Origin: Lentzea albidocapillata subsp. violacea
GTDB taxonomy: Bacteria > Actinomycetota > Actinomycetes > Mycobacteriales > Pseudonocardiaceae
NCBI RefSeq assembly: GCF_900100275.1
Contig: NZ_FNET01000014.1
Coordinates: 1-64,000 of the forward strand
Length of the DNA: 64,000 nt
Direction of reading: 5' to 3'
Below the pieces are notes generated by a model. The model was not told the DNA's origin. It searched no databases and saw only the letters and a list, made by a program, of their open reading frames with translations. Made by a program: the position numbers and the translations under genes. Below, piece after piece: positions 6,935-16,166 of the stretch (positions are counted from its first letter, which is position 1; each line of letters begins with the position of its first letter).

Positions 6935-8040
6935 CCGAACCGCACGAGCAGAGCCATCAACGCCCACGCAAACGACGATGGCCGTACGTGGTCCTGACCG
7001 CCTCCATCGTGGTTGCCGTCGGGGTGACCGGAGTGTTGGTGCTGGGCCAAGGCAGTGGCGCCAAGACAGAGAAGGGAAACCAGCAACCGGCAGGCAAGAC
7101 CGCGCCGATCGACCGCTCCACGTTGGTGGAGCAGGAGGAGCTCGACGGCAAGCTCGGCTACGCCGGAAAGTATGACGTCACGGCGGCCGGTGGCGGTGGT
7201 GTGATCACCTGGCTTCCGAAGGTCGGTGACCCACTCGGCCGCGGCGACGCGGTCTACCGGGTCAACGACAAGCCGGTGCCGCTTCTGTTCGGGGACAAGC
7301 CGTTCTGGCGCAAGCTGGAGTCAGGGATGGAGAAGGGCTCCGACGTCCTGATTCTGGAGCAGAACCTGAACGCGCTGGGCTATGCCGGGTTCACAGTGGA
7401 CGAGAAGTTCGACACCAGGACCGTGGCCGCGGTGAAGAAGTGGCAGAAGAAGCTCGGCGTGGAGCAGACCGGCTGGGTCGACCCCTCCTCGGTCGTGGTC
7501 CAGCCGGACACCTTCAGAGTGTCGTCAGTGGATGTCCCGCTGGGCTCGCCCGCTCAGGGCAAGGTGCTCTCCGGCACCGGCACCAAACGACTGGTCACGG
7601 TCGAGGTACCGGTGGCCAGGCAGACGCTGGTCCAGGAGGGGGCCCAGGTCGAAGTGCGCCTGCCTGGAGGCAAGACCACCACCACCGGCAAGATCACCAA
7701 GGTCGGCACCGTTGCGGACAAGCCCGAGAGCGACAAGGACGCGAACGCCGGGGCCGTGATCAAGGTCGAGGTCGAGCTGGACGACGTGGCGGCTGCGGGC
7801 AAGCTGGACGGCGCGCCGGTGGACGTGTTGTTCATCAGCCGCCGCAAGGAGAACGTGCTCACCGTGCCGGTCGGCGCACTGCTCGCGCTCGCCGAGGGCG
7901 GCTACGCGGTGGAGATCGTGCAGCCGGACGGCACCGGCAAGCTGGTCGCGGTCGAGCTTGGCATGTTCGCCAAGGGCAAGGTCGAGGTGAGCGGCTCTGG
8001 TCTCGACGAGGGCGCCACGGTGAAGGTGGCCGGGCTATGA
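6931..8040 (+). CDS. Membrane-fusion-type protein with peptidoglycan-binding domain
   Basis: 369-aa protein with a cytosolic basic N-terminus, one membrane helix (residues 19-38), a strand-rich region (65-125), a peptidoglycan-binding 1 domain (about 137-185, with ILEQNLNALGY and TVAAVKKWQKKLG) and a C-terminal HlyD-like barrel. In ABC exporters of the MacAB/FtsX kind from Gram-positives such adaptors dock on the permease and reach into the wall. It overlaps the lipoprotein gene before it and the ATPase gene after it, each at ATGA, so the stoichiometry is probably fixed by coupled translation. Confidence 0.85.
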   Translation: MTEPHEQSHQRPRKRRWPYVVLTASIVVAVGVTGVLVLGQGSGAKTEKGNQQPAGKTAPIDRSTLVEQEELDGKLGYAGKYDVTAAGGGGVITWLPKVGDPLGRGDAVYRVNDKPVPLLFGDKPFWRKLESGMEKGSDVLILEQNLNALGYAGFTVDEKFDTRTVAAVKKWQKKLGVEQTGWVDPSSVVVQPDTFRVSSVDVPLGSPAQGKVLSGTGTKRLVTVEVPVARQTLVQEGAQVEVRLPGGKTTTTGKITKVGTVADKPESDKDANAGAVIKVEVELDDVAAAGKLDGAPVDVLFISRRKENVLTVPVGALLALAEGGYAVEIVQPDGTGKLVAVELGMFAKGKVEVSGSGLDEGATVKVAGL

Positions 8041-8720
8041 CTCCGGTTATCGAGCTCACCGATGTGTCCAAGGAGTATGCGGGTGGCGTGCACGCCCTGC
8101 GTGGTGCCAGCCTGCGGATCGATTCCGGCGAACTCCTCGCCGTGGTCGGCCCGTCCGGCTCGGGAAAGTCCACCATGCTCCAGCTCATGGGCACCCTGGA
8201 CCACCCGTCGTCGGGCACCGTCCGGCTGCTGGGCCACGATGTCCGGTCGCTGTCGGACAGGCAGATGTCCGCAGTGCGGGCGCACTGGATCGGGTTCGTG
8301 TTCCAGCAGTTCTTCCTGACCCCGTACCTGTCCGCGGCACAGAACGTGGCCACCGGCCTGCTGTACCACGGTGTGCACAGGGAGGATCGGCACCAGCGAG
8401 CTGTGCGCGCGCTGGAACGAGTGGGGCTCGGGCACCGGGTGAGCCACAAGCCTGCCGAGCTCTCCGGTGGGGAGCGGCAGCGGGTGGCCATCGCCAGGGC
8501 CCTGGTCGGGCGACCGGCCATCGTGCTGGCCGATGAGCCGACCGGGGCCCTGGACTCGGCTTCCGGACGTGGGGTGCTGGAGCTGCTGCACGAGTTGCAC
8601 GAAGACGGCACCACGATCGCCGTGATCACGCACGACATGGAGATCGCACGCTCCCTGCCCCGTCGGGTGGAACTGCTCGACGGTGCGGTCCGGCACGACA
8701 GCGGACTGGTGAAAGCATGA
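8037..8720 (+). CDS. ABC transporter ATPase, MacB/LolD type
   Basis: 227-aa nucleotide-binding subunit with Walker A GPSGSGKST (38-46), Q-loop FVFQQFF, signature LSGGERQRVAIARAL, Walker B IVLADEPTGALD and H-loop VITHD. The sequence is of the type that pairs with FtsX/MacB-like permeases, which use ATP hydrolysis for mechanical extrusion rather than transport through a classical pore. It starts at ATG 8037 inside the adaptor's stop codon. The permease gene follows after a 33-codon ORF. Confidence 0.92.
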   Translation: MTPVIELTDVSKEYAGGVHALRGASLRIDSGELLAVVGPSGSGKSTMLQLMGTLDHPSSGTVRLLGHDVRSLSDRQMSAVRAHWIGFVFQQFFLTPYLSAAQNVATGLLYHGVHREDRHQRAVRALERVGLGHRVSHKPAELSGGERQRVAIARALVGRPAIVLADEPTGALDSASGRGVLELLHELHEDGTTIAVITHDMEIARSLPRRVELLDGAVRHDSGLVKA

Positions 8721-8818
8721 TGTCCGAGTCGACCGGCGACGTGTGGCGGGCGAGCCTGGCGGCGCTCGCGGTCCAGAACGATCACATTCGGGTTCACTGT
8801 GGACGGTGGACAGCATGA
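8717..8818 (+). CDS. 33-codon ORF bridging the ATPase and permease genes
   Basis: ATG 8717 overlaps the ATPase stop (ATGA) and the TGA at 8816-8818 overlaps the permease ATG at 8815 (ATGA). The product (MMSESTGDVWRASLAALAVQ...) resembles nothing I know. It keeps ribosomes in continuous traffic between ATPase and permease, so it could be a coupling peptide. It may also be a leftover of the permease N-terminus after a frameshift. Confidence 0.3.
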   Translation: MMSESTGDVWRASLAALAVQNDHIRVHCGRWTA

Positions 8819-10044
8819 CCGAGCTGATATCCGCCCCTCCGGACGGTCTGCCGAAGCTGCCGCGCTCGGCCCGGATCAGCGGGCTGGACCTGGTGCGGGC
8901 CGGGCTCACCGGGGTGTTCGGCCGACCGGCGCGGGCGATCCTGTCCGCCGTGGGCATCGCTATCGGGGTCGCGGCCATGGTGGCCGTGCTGGGCATCTCC
9001 GCCTCCAGCCAGGCCGAGTTGCAGGCCAAGCTGGAGTCGCTCGGCACCAACCTGCTGAAGGTCGGTCCTGGGCAGACCCTGTTGGGCAAACCGGCGCAGC
9101 TACCGGAGGACGCCTCGGCCATGGTGCGTCGCATCAAGTCGGTGCAGGAGGCCGCCTCGGTGGCCACTGTCAAGGGCAGGGCGGTGCTGCGCAGCGACAA
9201 AGCCGACTCACTGGACACCGGCGGACTCAGTGTCGAGGCAGTCGAGCTCGAGCTCCTGAAAACCCTGGCAGGCAAGGTCAGATCCGGTGCCTGGCTCAAC
9301 GCGGCAACGTCCAAATACCCGACCGTGGTGATGGGCCACCTGGCTGCCCAGCGGCTGGCGGTCACCCAGCCGGGCGAGCAGGTCTTCCTGGGCGGCAAGT
9401 GGTTCACCGTGATCGGCATCCTGGAACCGATGCCGCTGGCCGAAGAGCTGGACCGCTCGGCCATGGTCGGCTGGGAGGCAGCGAAGACCTACCTGGGCTT
9501 CGACGGTCACCCGACCACTGTGTACGAGCGATCGCTGGAGTCCACTGTGGCCCAGGTGCGTGACGTGCTGCCTGCGACGGTGAACCCGAAAAATCCGGAA
9601 GAGGTCAGCGTCACGCGGCCCTCCGACGCGCTGGCGGCGCAGATCCAGGCCAAGGCCACCTTCACCACCCTGTTCCTCGGACTGGGCGCGGTCGCCCTGC
9701 TCGTCGGCGGGGTCGGGGTGGCGAACACGATGGTGATCTCCGTGCTGGAACGGCGTTCCGAGATCGGTCTGCGGCGCTCGCTCGGGGCGGGACGCGGTCA
9801 GGTCAGGGCGCAGTTCCTCACCGAGGCGGTGCTGCTGTCCGGACTCGGCGGGGTGTTCGGGGTCCTGCTCGGACTGGCCGTCAGCACCGGTTACGCGATG
9901 AGCAACGACTGGCCGGTCGCGCTTCCACTGGAGGCGATCGCCGGTGGCGTCGGGGCCTCGGTGCTCATCGGCACGTTGGCGGGATGGTTCCCCGCCGGCC
10001 GTGCGGCCAAGCTGTCGCCGACCGTCGCCCTCGCGGCAGCCTGA
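8815..10044 (+). CDS. ABC transporter permease, MacB/FtsX type
   Basis: 409-aa permease with one N-terminal membrane helix (about 38-62), a large extracytoplasmic MacB-like domain, then three C-terminal helices of the FtsX domain (GLGAVALLVGGVGVANTMVI, VLLSGLGGVFGVLLGLAV and a last one before the stop). The motif SEIGLRRSLGAGRGQV after the second helix is characteristic of the family. ATG 8815 is chosen because it overlaps the preceding 33-codon ORF; upstream in-frame starts lack family likeness. With the adaptor, ATPase and lipoprotein it makes a complete exporter, probably for a peptide antibiotic or envelope compound. Confidence 0.88.
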   Translation: MTELISAPPDGLPKLPRSARISGLDLVRAGLTGVFGRPARAILSAVGIAIGVAAMVAVLGISASSQAELQAKLESLGTNLLKVGPGQTLLGKPAQLPEDASAMVRRIKSVQEAASVATVKGRAVLRSDKADSLDTGGLSVEAVELELLKTLAGKVRSGAWLNAATSKYPTVVMGHLAAQRLAVTQPGEQVFLGGKWFTVIGILEPMPLAEELDRSAMVGWEAAKTYLGFDGHPTTVYERSLESTVAQVRDVLPATVNPKNPEEVSVTRPSDALAAQIQAKATFTTLFLGLGAVALLVGGVGVANTMVISVLERRSEIGLRRSLGAGRGQVRAQFLTEAVLLSGLGGVFGVLLGLAVSTGYAMSNDWPVALPLEAIAGGVGASVLIGTLAGWFPAGRAAKLSPTVALAAA

Positions 10045-10182
10045 CCGCACCGCGCTGGGCCGCCGGATGTTTCACCGATCTGACTGTCCGCATCGGCGGC
10101 GGCGATTCCCGCGCGGAAGTCCACATAGTTCATGTCCGTCGATTTCGTGTCGACAATCGATTGCCTCGACAGGAGGTTTCTT

Positions 10183-13100
10183 GTGAAGAGAACTGCACTG
10201 GCACTCGTGCCGGTGGCGCTTGTCGCGGTGGTGACCCCCACCGCTCAGGCAAGCCCTGCCCCGCGGCCGAGCCCAGGATCGCCGGGATCGATCACCTTGA
10301 TCACAGGTGATCGCGTGCTGGTCAACGGGGACGACGTGGTCCGTTTCGTACCGGCCGAGGGACGCAAGCGGTTTGCCGTCCACACATACAAGGAGAACGG
10401 ACACACCTACGTCGTGCCGCAGGACGCGGCACCGTTGCTGCGCGACGGAAAGCTGGACAGGCGGCTGTTCGACGTCACCACCCTCGCCGCATTCGGCTAC
10501 GACGACGCCAAACGCGACACCACGCCACTGATCGTCAAGCAGACGAACTCGGTGCTGCGTTCCACGAGCAACGTGCTCGGCTTCGCCACCGTGCGAGCGA
10601 AGAAGACCGGAAACGACTGGGAAACCATCAAAAGCGGTGCCGTCGAGCGGGTCTGGCTGGATGGTGTGCGCAAGCCTTCCCTCGATCACAGCACCGGCCA
10701 GATCGGGGCACCGGCAGCCTGGCAGGCAGGGGTGACCGGCAAAGGCGTGAAAGTCGCCGTGCTCGACACCGGCGTGGACCAGTCGCACCCGGACCTCGTC
10801 GGCAGGGAGATCGCGGAGAAGAACTTCACCGAGGCGCCGGACACCAACGACACCGTCGGCCACGGCACCCATGTCGCCGCGACGATCGCGGGCAACGGAG
10901 CCAAGTACAAAGGAGTCGCGCCGGACGCGCACCTGCTGGACGGCAAGGTCTGCTCGGACGCCGGCTGTCCCGAGTCGGCCATCCTCGCGGGCGTTCACTG
11001 GGCAGTCGAGCAAGGCGCGGACATCGTCAACATGAGCCTCGGAGGCGAGGACCAGCCGGGGATCGACCCGATGGAGGAGACCGTCAACCGGTTGTCCCAG
11101 GAGAAGGGGGTGCTGTTCGTCGTCGCCGCGGGCAACTCAGGTGATGAGCCGCGCACGATCGACTCACCGGGTTCGGCGGAGATGGCGCTGACAGTGGGGG
11201 CGGTGGACCGTGCGGACGGCATCGCCCCGTTCTCCAGCCGCGGCCCCACGAGCGGTGACGGCTCGATCAAGCCGGACATCACGGCCCCTGGCGTCGACAT
11301 CGTCGCCGCGAGGTCGAAACACGCGGGTTCGCTCGGCAGCGAGGACCACGTGGCGATGACCGGTACGTCGATGGCCACTCCCCACGTGGCCGGTGCGGCC
11401 GCGTTGCTCAAACAGCAACATCCATTGTGGAAACGGGCGCAGCTCAAGGCCACGTTGATGGCCTCGGCCAAGCCGACCGCAGGAGCTACCCCATGGGATC
11501 AGGGCGCCGGCCGCGTCGACGTCGCCAGGGCGCTGGATCAAAGGCTCGTGGTCGAGCCGGCATCCCTCGACCTCGGCGTGCAGGAGTGGCCGCACCAGGA
11601 CGATCCCAAGATCGTTCGCGAGCTCACCTACCGAAACAGCGGTCCGGAGCCCGTCACGCTCGACATGTCCGTGGACGTGAGGAACGCCCCGGCGGGCATG
11701 TTCACCGTCAGCCCCGCCAAGCTGGTCGTACCCGCCGGCAGTGAAGCAAAGGCGACAGTCACGGCGGACACGACCGTCGAGGCACCCGATGGCACCTACA
11801 TCGGCGCCGTGCTCGCGGGCGCGATGCGCACGTCGATCAGCGTCACTCGTGAGGTCGAGAGCTACGAGGTCACCTTCAAACACATCGACGACACCGGTGC
11901 GCCTACGGCGAAACACGACACCCTGGTCACCCCCTACAACGACCCGAGCCGCACGTACCGTCCACGCGCCGACAGCGGCACAGCACGTCAACGCCTGCCC
12001 AAGGGCGAGTACTTCGCGACCTCGGCCTTCCAGCCGGCGGCAGGAAAGCAGAGTCTGCTCAGCTATCCCAAGCTGATCGTCGCTGGACCGCTCGAGATCG
12101 TGCTGGACGCACGCGTGGCCAAGCCGGTGTCGGTGAAGGCGCCGGAGCCCGGCGCGACACCGGGGCACAGCGAGGTCGGCTTCACCTTCACCCGCGGTGA
12201 CTGGCGGTTTCCTTACATCCACAGCTTTCCCGACGGGTTCGGTGACCGAGTCTCCATCGGGCACACCGGTCCGACGGACCCGGAGTTCCGCTCATCCATC
12301 GAGAGCCACTTCGCCGGCCGGGCCAAGAATCCGGCAACGCCGGTGGGATATCGGCTGGCGTGGTTCCAGAAGGGCAGGACACCCACCGGGTTCGTCCGGG
12401 CGGTGAAGCGACAGGAACTGGCTGAGATGCGGACGGTCTTCACCCCCGGCCCCGCCGGTCGCAAATACCAGCTCAGCGCGGACATGGTCAGCCCGGAAGG
12501 CCGACGAAGCACAGCCGTGGCCACCCCGATACCTCTCGGCGGCACCGCGATCGACCACGTGCTGGCTGACGGTCCGCGCTGGTCGTTCGGGTTCTTCCAG
12601 CAGGACGAGAACGGGAACAACGAAATCAGCACCGCCTCAGCACCCAAAACACTGAAGGCGGGGCGCACTTACCGGCAACGTCTCAACACCGCGGTCCACG
12701 GTCCGGGACTGGATCAGGAGGTGCGGGGGCCTGCACTGGTCCGGATGGGAAAGGAGATCGGTATCAACGTTCCGCTCTTCGGTGACGGGATCGCCGGTTC
12801 GACCGGCTTCGCGCGCGTCACCTCCGCCAGGACCGTGCTCACCCGCGACGGAAAGACGGTCGGCGAGAGCCCGGACCCGGCCAACGGGCTCTTCAGCGTG
12901 CCCGACGAGGACGGCGAGTACCGGTTGGAGACGTCGGCTGCTCGCGACGTGTCCGAGCTGACCACCAAGGTCGAAGCCGCGTGGACGTTCCGATCGTCCT
13001 ATGTAGATGGAACGAGGCAGTTGCCGTTGACCGTGGTGCGTTTCCAGCCGAAACTCTCCGAAAGCGACTCGGCCAGGACCGGCCTGCTGCGAGTGCCTCT

Positions 13101-13320
13101 CGTGGTGCAGCAGCAGAAAGGCACCGCGCACGTGGTGAAGATCGAGGTCGAGTCCTCCTTCGACGACGGTGCGACGTGGCGGAAGGTCCCTGTGGCCGGG
13201 ACCAACGCGATGGTGACGAACGACCGTTCTGGCTTCGCATCACTGCGTGCGAGGACCGTCGACGCCATCGGCAATACCTCTGAGATCACCCTGATCAGGG
13301 CCTACCGGGTAGCCGGCTGA
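10183..13320 (+). CDS. Secreted S8 subtilisin-like serine protease, large multidomain
   Basis: 1045-aa exported protease. Signal peptide (residues 1-24, ending AQA), an inhibitor-like propeptide (about 25-170), then the catalytic domain with Asp195 (VAVLDTGVD), His227 (GHGTHVA) and Ser396 (GTSMATPHVAG). The last 560 residues are beta-rich and probably help substrate binding. GTG 10183 is chosen for the AGGAGG at 10171-10176; an upstream in-frame start at 10132 would put charged residues before the signal. Large proteases of this layout degrade extracellular protein in actinomycetes. It stands alone with a hairpin behind it, followed by a second exported peptidase gene. Confidence 0.92.
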   Translation: MKRTALALVPVALVAVVTPTAQASPAPRPSPGSPGSITLITGDRVLVNGDDVVRFVPAEGRKRFAVHTYKENGHTYVVPQDAAPLLRDGKLDRRLFDVTTLAAFGYDDAKRDTTPLIVKQTNSVLRSTSNVLGFATVRAKKTGNDWETIKSGAVERVWLDGVRKPSLDHSTGQIGAPAAWQAGVTGKGVKVAVLDTGVDQSHPDLVGREIAEKNFTEAPDTNDTVGHGTHVAATIAGNGAKYKGVAPDAHLLDGKVCSDAGCPESAILAGVHWAVEQGADIVNMSLGGEDQPGIDPMEETVNRLSQEKGVLFVVAAGNSGDEPRTIDSPGSAEMALTVGAVDRADGIAPFSSRGPTSGDGSIKPDITAPGVDIVAARSKHAGSLGSEDHVAMTGTSMATPHVAGAAALLKQQHPLWKRAQLKATLMASAKPTAGATPWDQGAGRVDVARALDQRLVVEPASLDLGVQEWPHQDDPKIVRELTYRNSGPEPVTLDMSVDVRNAPAGMFTVSPAKLVVPAGSEAKATVTADTTVEAPDGTYIGAVLAGAMRTSISVTREVESYEVTFKHIDDTGAPTAKHDTLVTPYNDPSRTYRPRADSGTARQRLPKGEYFATSAFQPAAGKQSLLSYPKLIVAGPLEIVLDARVAKPVSVKAPEPGATPGHSEVGFTFTRGDWRFPYIHSFPDGFGDRVSIGHTGPTDPEFRSSIESHFAGRAKNPATPVGYRLAWFQKGRTPTGFVRAVKRQELAEMRTVFTPGPAGRKYQLSADMVSPEGRRSTAVATPIPLGGTAIDHVLADGPRWSFGFFQQDENGNNEISTASAPKTLKAGRTYRQRLNTAVHGPGLDQEVRGPALVRMGKEIGINVPLFGDGIAGSTGFARVTSARTVLTRDGKTVGESPDPANGLFSVPDEDGEYRLETSAARDVSELTTKVEAAWTFRSSYVDGTRQLPLTVVRFQPKLSESDSARTGLLRVPLVVQQQKGTAHVVKIEVESSFDDGATWRKVPVAGTNAMVTNDRSGFASLRARTVDAIGNTSEITLIRAYRVAG

Positions 13321-13322
13321 TC

Positions 13323-13367
13323 CGGCGCCGTGGGCAGCACCGCAACACAGTGCTGCCCACGACGCCG
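13323..13367 (+). terminator. Hairpin terminator after the S8 protease
   Basis: A perfect 12-bp stem (CGTGGGCAGCAC at 13329-13340 with 13350-13361), extended by a GGCG/CGCC pair with one bulge, closes a 9-base loop shortly after the stop at 13320. Confidence 0.7.
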
Positions 13368-13455
13368 GTGTAGGTCGATTCCGGTCATCTGCCTCGACCA
13401 TCGAGGTCTCCTTATCTGGCGCGTATTTCGGCGTCGTTACCTTTTCGCTGGTCTC

Positions 13456-13471
13456 CAAAACGACCGTTTTG
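13456..13471. promoter_or_regulatory. Perfect dyad ahead of the tripeptidyl aminopeptidase gene
   Basis: CAAAACG-AC-CGTTTTG, an AT-rich dyad standing out in high-GC surroundings, lies 14 bases before the ATG and just before the ribosome site. It could be an operator or a small mRNA hairpin near the start codon. Confidence 0.4.
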
Positions 13472-13485
13472 TGACGGGAGTCAAA

Positions 13486-15159
13486 ATGTGGAAGCGATAT
13501 CGAACACTCAGGGCGATCAGCGCCGCGGTCGCCGGCGGGACACTGATCAGCATGGCACCTGCGACGGCGTTGGGTGAGCCGGCCAGCACGGGGCTGAGCC
13601 GGTTCTACGGCCAGCAGATCACGTGGGCGCCCTGCGACGTGCCCGCGCCGCCCGGCGTTCCCATCGACTTCTGGAAACAGCAGTGGGCCGGGATGGACTG
13701 CGGCACAGTCCTCGTCCCCATGAACTACCGCGACCCCGGCGGACGCGCACTTGAGATCCTGGTGACCAGGGTCAAGGCCAAGGACCCGGCGAAGCGGCAG
13801 GGCTCACTGGTGGTCAATCCCGGCGGTCCGGGCGTCAGTGGTGTGTTCTTCCCCAAGATGTTGGCAGGCAGGTCCGCCGCGGCGGAGAGCTTCGACATCA
13901 TCGGGTTCAACCCCCGAGGAACGAGGTTCAGCAAGGACGAGTTGCACTGCGCCGTCTCGGACCAGGAGCCCACGAGGCCGACCCGGCCCACCGACGCACA
14001 ACTTGCCGTGATCGTCGAGGAAGCGCGGCAGCGGGAGGAGGGATGCCGGCAGGCCGGTGGTGAACTGCGCCAGCACATCAGCACCGCGAACACCGCACGG
14101 GACATGGACCTCGTCCGCGCTGCGATGGGCGAGCGGAAGATCAATTATTTGGGCCTGTCCTACGGCACCTACCTCGGCGCCGTCTACGGAAGCCTGTTCC
14201 CCGGCAAGCTCAACCGCAGCGTGCTGGACTCCTCCATGCACCCCGACTGGTCCTACTACGAGGCGGCCAGGACACAGGGGATCGCGATCAGGCAAAGCGT
14301 CGACGCCTGGACGGCGTGGGTCGCGCAACGCCACGGGACCTATCAACTCGGTACGACCGCGCAAGAGGTGCGAGCGGCGGTGGAGAAGCTGCGTGAGCAG
14401 CTCGAGCGCACTCCGGTGCCCTGGGTCGGTGGCCCGCCGGACATCACTCACGTCGACGGTGACCTGCTGGACTCGATCGTCGGCAACGAAGCCCCGAACA
14501 GGCCGCGCTGGGACGTCCTCGCCCGGCTCGTCATCCAGTTCCAACACGCGCTGACGAGCGGCGCGCTCACCCAGGACACCGCGAACGCCATGAAGATCCT
14601 GATGTCGGACAACGCGCCGCGCACCGAAAACGGTGTGTTCGATGCGGTGATCTGTGAACGGGACTGGCCTGCCGACCTCAACGAGTACCTCCGGCAGATG
14701 CGGACCTTCCGCGAGCAGTACCCCTTCGGCGAAGGAGCGATGTCCGCCGCCCCCACCGCGTGCACCTTCCGGAGCTTCACTCCTCCCGAGCGACCCGTGA
14801 ACCTCAGGCGCAGCGGCTATCCGACCGGCCTCGTGGTGCAGGCCGAGTTCGACCCAGCGACGAAGTACGAGGGCGGACGGGCGATGGCCCGCAAACTCCG
14901 CAACCACCTGATCACCGTCCTCGATGACGGCAGCCACGGCCTCTACGCCCGCAACGACTGCGTCACCCGGCAGATCGACGACTACCTCATCCACGGCACC
15001 CTTCCGCCCAAGACCTCTACCTGCGCGGGCGCACCACGGCCCGACGTACCGGCCGACGGGCAACAGACAGGAGCCAGCACAACCGGTGGATCACTTGCCG
15101 AGCAACTGAAATCGCTCGCCAAGCGCTACCCAGGCCCTCTCGGTTCCCAGACGGCCTGA
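13486..15159 (+). CDS. Secreted alpha/beta-hydrolase, tripeptidyl aminopeptidase type
   Basis: 557-aa exported serine peptidase that would release N-terminal di- or tripeptides from proteins cut by endoproteases such as the neighbouring S8 enzyme. Signal region 1-30; alpha/beta-hydrolase core with oxyanion segment NPGGPGVSG (111-119) and nucleophile Ser225 in GLSYGTYLG; a C-terminal TAP-like domain with the acid residue near EFDPATKYEGG and the His in LDDGSHGLYA. Matches the SlpD/SlpE and Tap families of Streptomyces. ATG 13486 is preceded by GGGAG at good spacing; the in-frame region further upstream is not signal-like. A perfect hairpin follows the stop. Confidence 0.9.
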   Translation: MWKRYRTLRAISAAVAGGTLISMAPATALGEPASTGLSRFYGQQITWAPCDVPAPPGVPIDFWKQQWAGMDCGTVLVPMNYRDPGGRALEILVTRVKAKDPAKRQGSLVVNPGGPGVSGVFFPKMLAGRSAAAESFDIIGFNPRGTRFSKDELHCAVSDQEPTRPTRPTDAQLAVIVEEARQREEGCRQAGGELRQHISTANTARDMDLVRAAMGERKINYLGLSYGTYLGAVYGSLFPGKLNRSVLDSSMHPDWSYYEAARTQGIAIRQSVDAWTAWVAQRHGTYQLGTTAQEVRAAVEKLREQLERTPVPWVGGPPDITHVDGDLLDSIVGNEAPNRPRWDVLARLVIQFQHALTSGALTQDTANAMKILMSDNAPRTENGVFDAVICERDWPADLNEYLRQMRTFREQYPFGEGAMSAAPTACTFRSFTPPERPVNLRRSGYPTGLVVQAEFDPATKYEGGRAMARKLRNHLITVLDDGSHGLYARNDCVTRQIDDYLIHGTLPPKTSTCAGAPRPDVPADGQQTGASTTGGSLAEQLKSLAKRYPGPLGSQTA

Positions 15160-15163
15160 CCGC

Positions 15164-15197
15164 AAGGTGGTGTCCGGCTCTGCCGGACACCACCCTT
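15164..15197 (+). terminator. Hairpin terminator after the aminopeptidase
   Basis: A perfect 13-bp stem (GGTGGTGTCCGGC at 15166-15178 with 15182-15194) and a 3-base loop TCT, five bases after the stop codon; flanking AA/TT bases could extend it. Confidence 0.75.
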
Positions 15198-15588
15198 CCG
15201 TCGTGCGGCTGAGATGGCGAGGGCCTTGGGCAGTACTGGGTCGACTTCGACGAGGCCCGGGAACGCTCGCTGTTCGGTCCAACTGTTGCAGGTCGCGGTC
15301 GGTCCAGTGTTGCTGGTCGACTGGGCGGAGGTGGGCCGTGCATGCTGCAGTCGATCTCTCTGATCGCTAGTGGCACGCGAGCGGAGATCGCCCCAGCCGA
15401 ACACGGCCAAGACAAGCTCGACACGATCGTCGTCGGGGAGGCGGATGATCTCTACCGTGCTCGGCAGGCGGATGGCTGAGCACTGGTCTGTCCACATGCG
15501 ACCGATCTCCGCAGACACTTCGTGCCGAACTCGGCTTTGGCAGATGTGACGACGCTGCTGGACTCTGTTTGACCGTAGAGTCGAAAGT
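15198..15588. other. Gene-poor stretch, possible decayed coding sequence
   Basis: No convincing gene. On the minus strand around 15380-15530 a short protein-like segment can be read (TDQCSAIRLPSTVEIIRLPD...VELVLAVFGWGDL), without a proper start, length or recognised family, and it loses its look in the flanks. This fits an eroded gene, in keeping with the frameshifted and broken genes to the right. Confidence 0.35.
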
Positions 15589-16046
15589 ATGACGCGCTTT
15601 GAAATCATCGCCGCCATCGCGGCACCACCGCGGCGCGTCTTTGATCTCTCGCTTGCCATCGAGACGCACACCGTCTCGATGGCAGGCTCCGGCGAACGGG
15701 TGATCGGTGGGGTCTGCTCTGGCCGGATGAAGCTTGGCGACACCGTCACCTGGCAAGCCAGGCACTTCGGCTTTCGCTGGCGGATGACGTCCGTCATCAG
15801 CGTCTATGATCCGCCTGGCCACTTCGTCGACGAGCAGGTCGAGGCCCGTTCAAGCGCTGGCGCCACGTCCACCACTTCGAGCCAGACGGGAACGGCGGAA
15901 CCGTCATGCGAGACATCGTCGACTTCGCCGCACCGCTTGGACCGCTCGGCGCTATTGCCGAACGCATAGCGCTCGACCGGTACATGCCTCGGCTTATCCG
16001 TATCCGCAACGATCACCTCATGGCCGCCGTCGAGGTGGCCTGCTGA
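15589..16046 (+). pseudogene. SRPBCC-family (polyketide cyclase/START-like) gene with one frameshift
   Basis: The first frame (ATG 15589) reads as a START/SRPBCC protein: MTRFEIIAAIAAPPRRVFDL, then DTVTWQARHFGFRWRMT and ...PGHFVDEQV. At about 15843-15847 the likeness jumps to another frame, which continues PFKRWRHVHHFEPDGNGGTV...LDRYMPRLIRIRNDHL to a stop at 16044-16046. Adding one G to the GGCCC run restores a single protein of about 152 residues with the family's usual length. Such proteins bind hydrophobic ligands in a helix-grip cavity; the ligand is unknown. Either a recent mutation or a base-call error in a short homopolymer. Confidence 0.7.
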
Positions 16047-16166
16047 GCGCGGGCAGCGCTCGCGCATTCCCTTGACAGATAGGCAAGACAGTCATCTCCA
16101 CCTGGTCAGACAACGGGCCCGCGGCCTCGTCACAACGATCGGGACGATTACTGAAGGAGGATCGCG

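Noticed and set aside
7440..8036. N-terminal extension of the ABC ATPase
   Set aside because: The frame is a shadow of the adaptor gene; ATPase likeness begins exactly at ATG 8037.
15126..15797. 223-codon minus-strand ORF
   Set aside because: Mostly antisense to the aminopeptidase end and the SRPBCC gene; only a short middle stretch looks protein-like, treated as possible decayed sequence.
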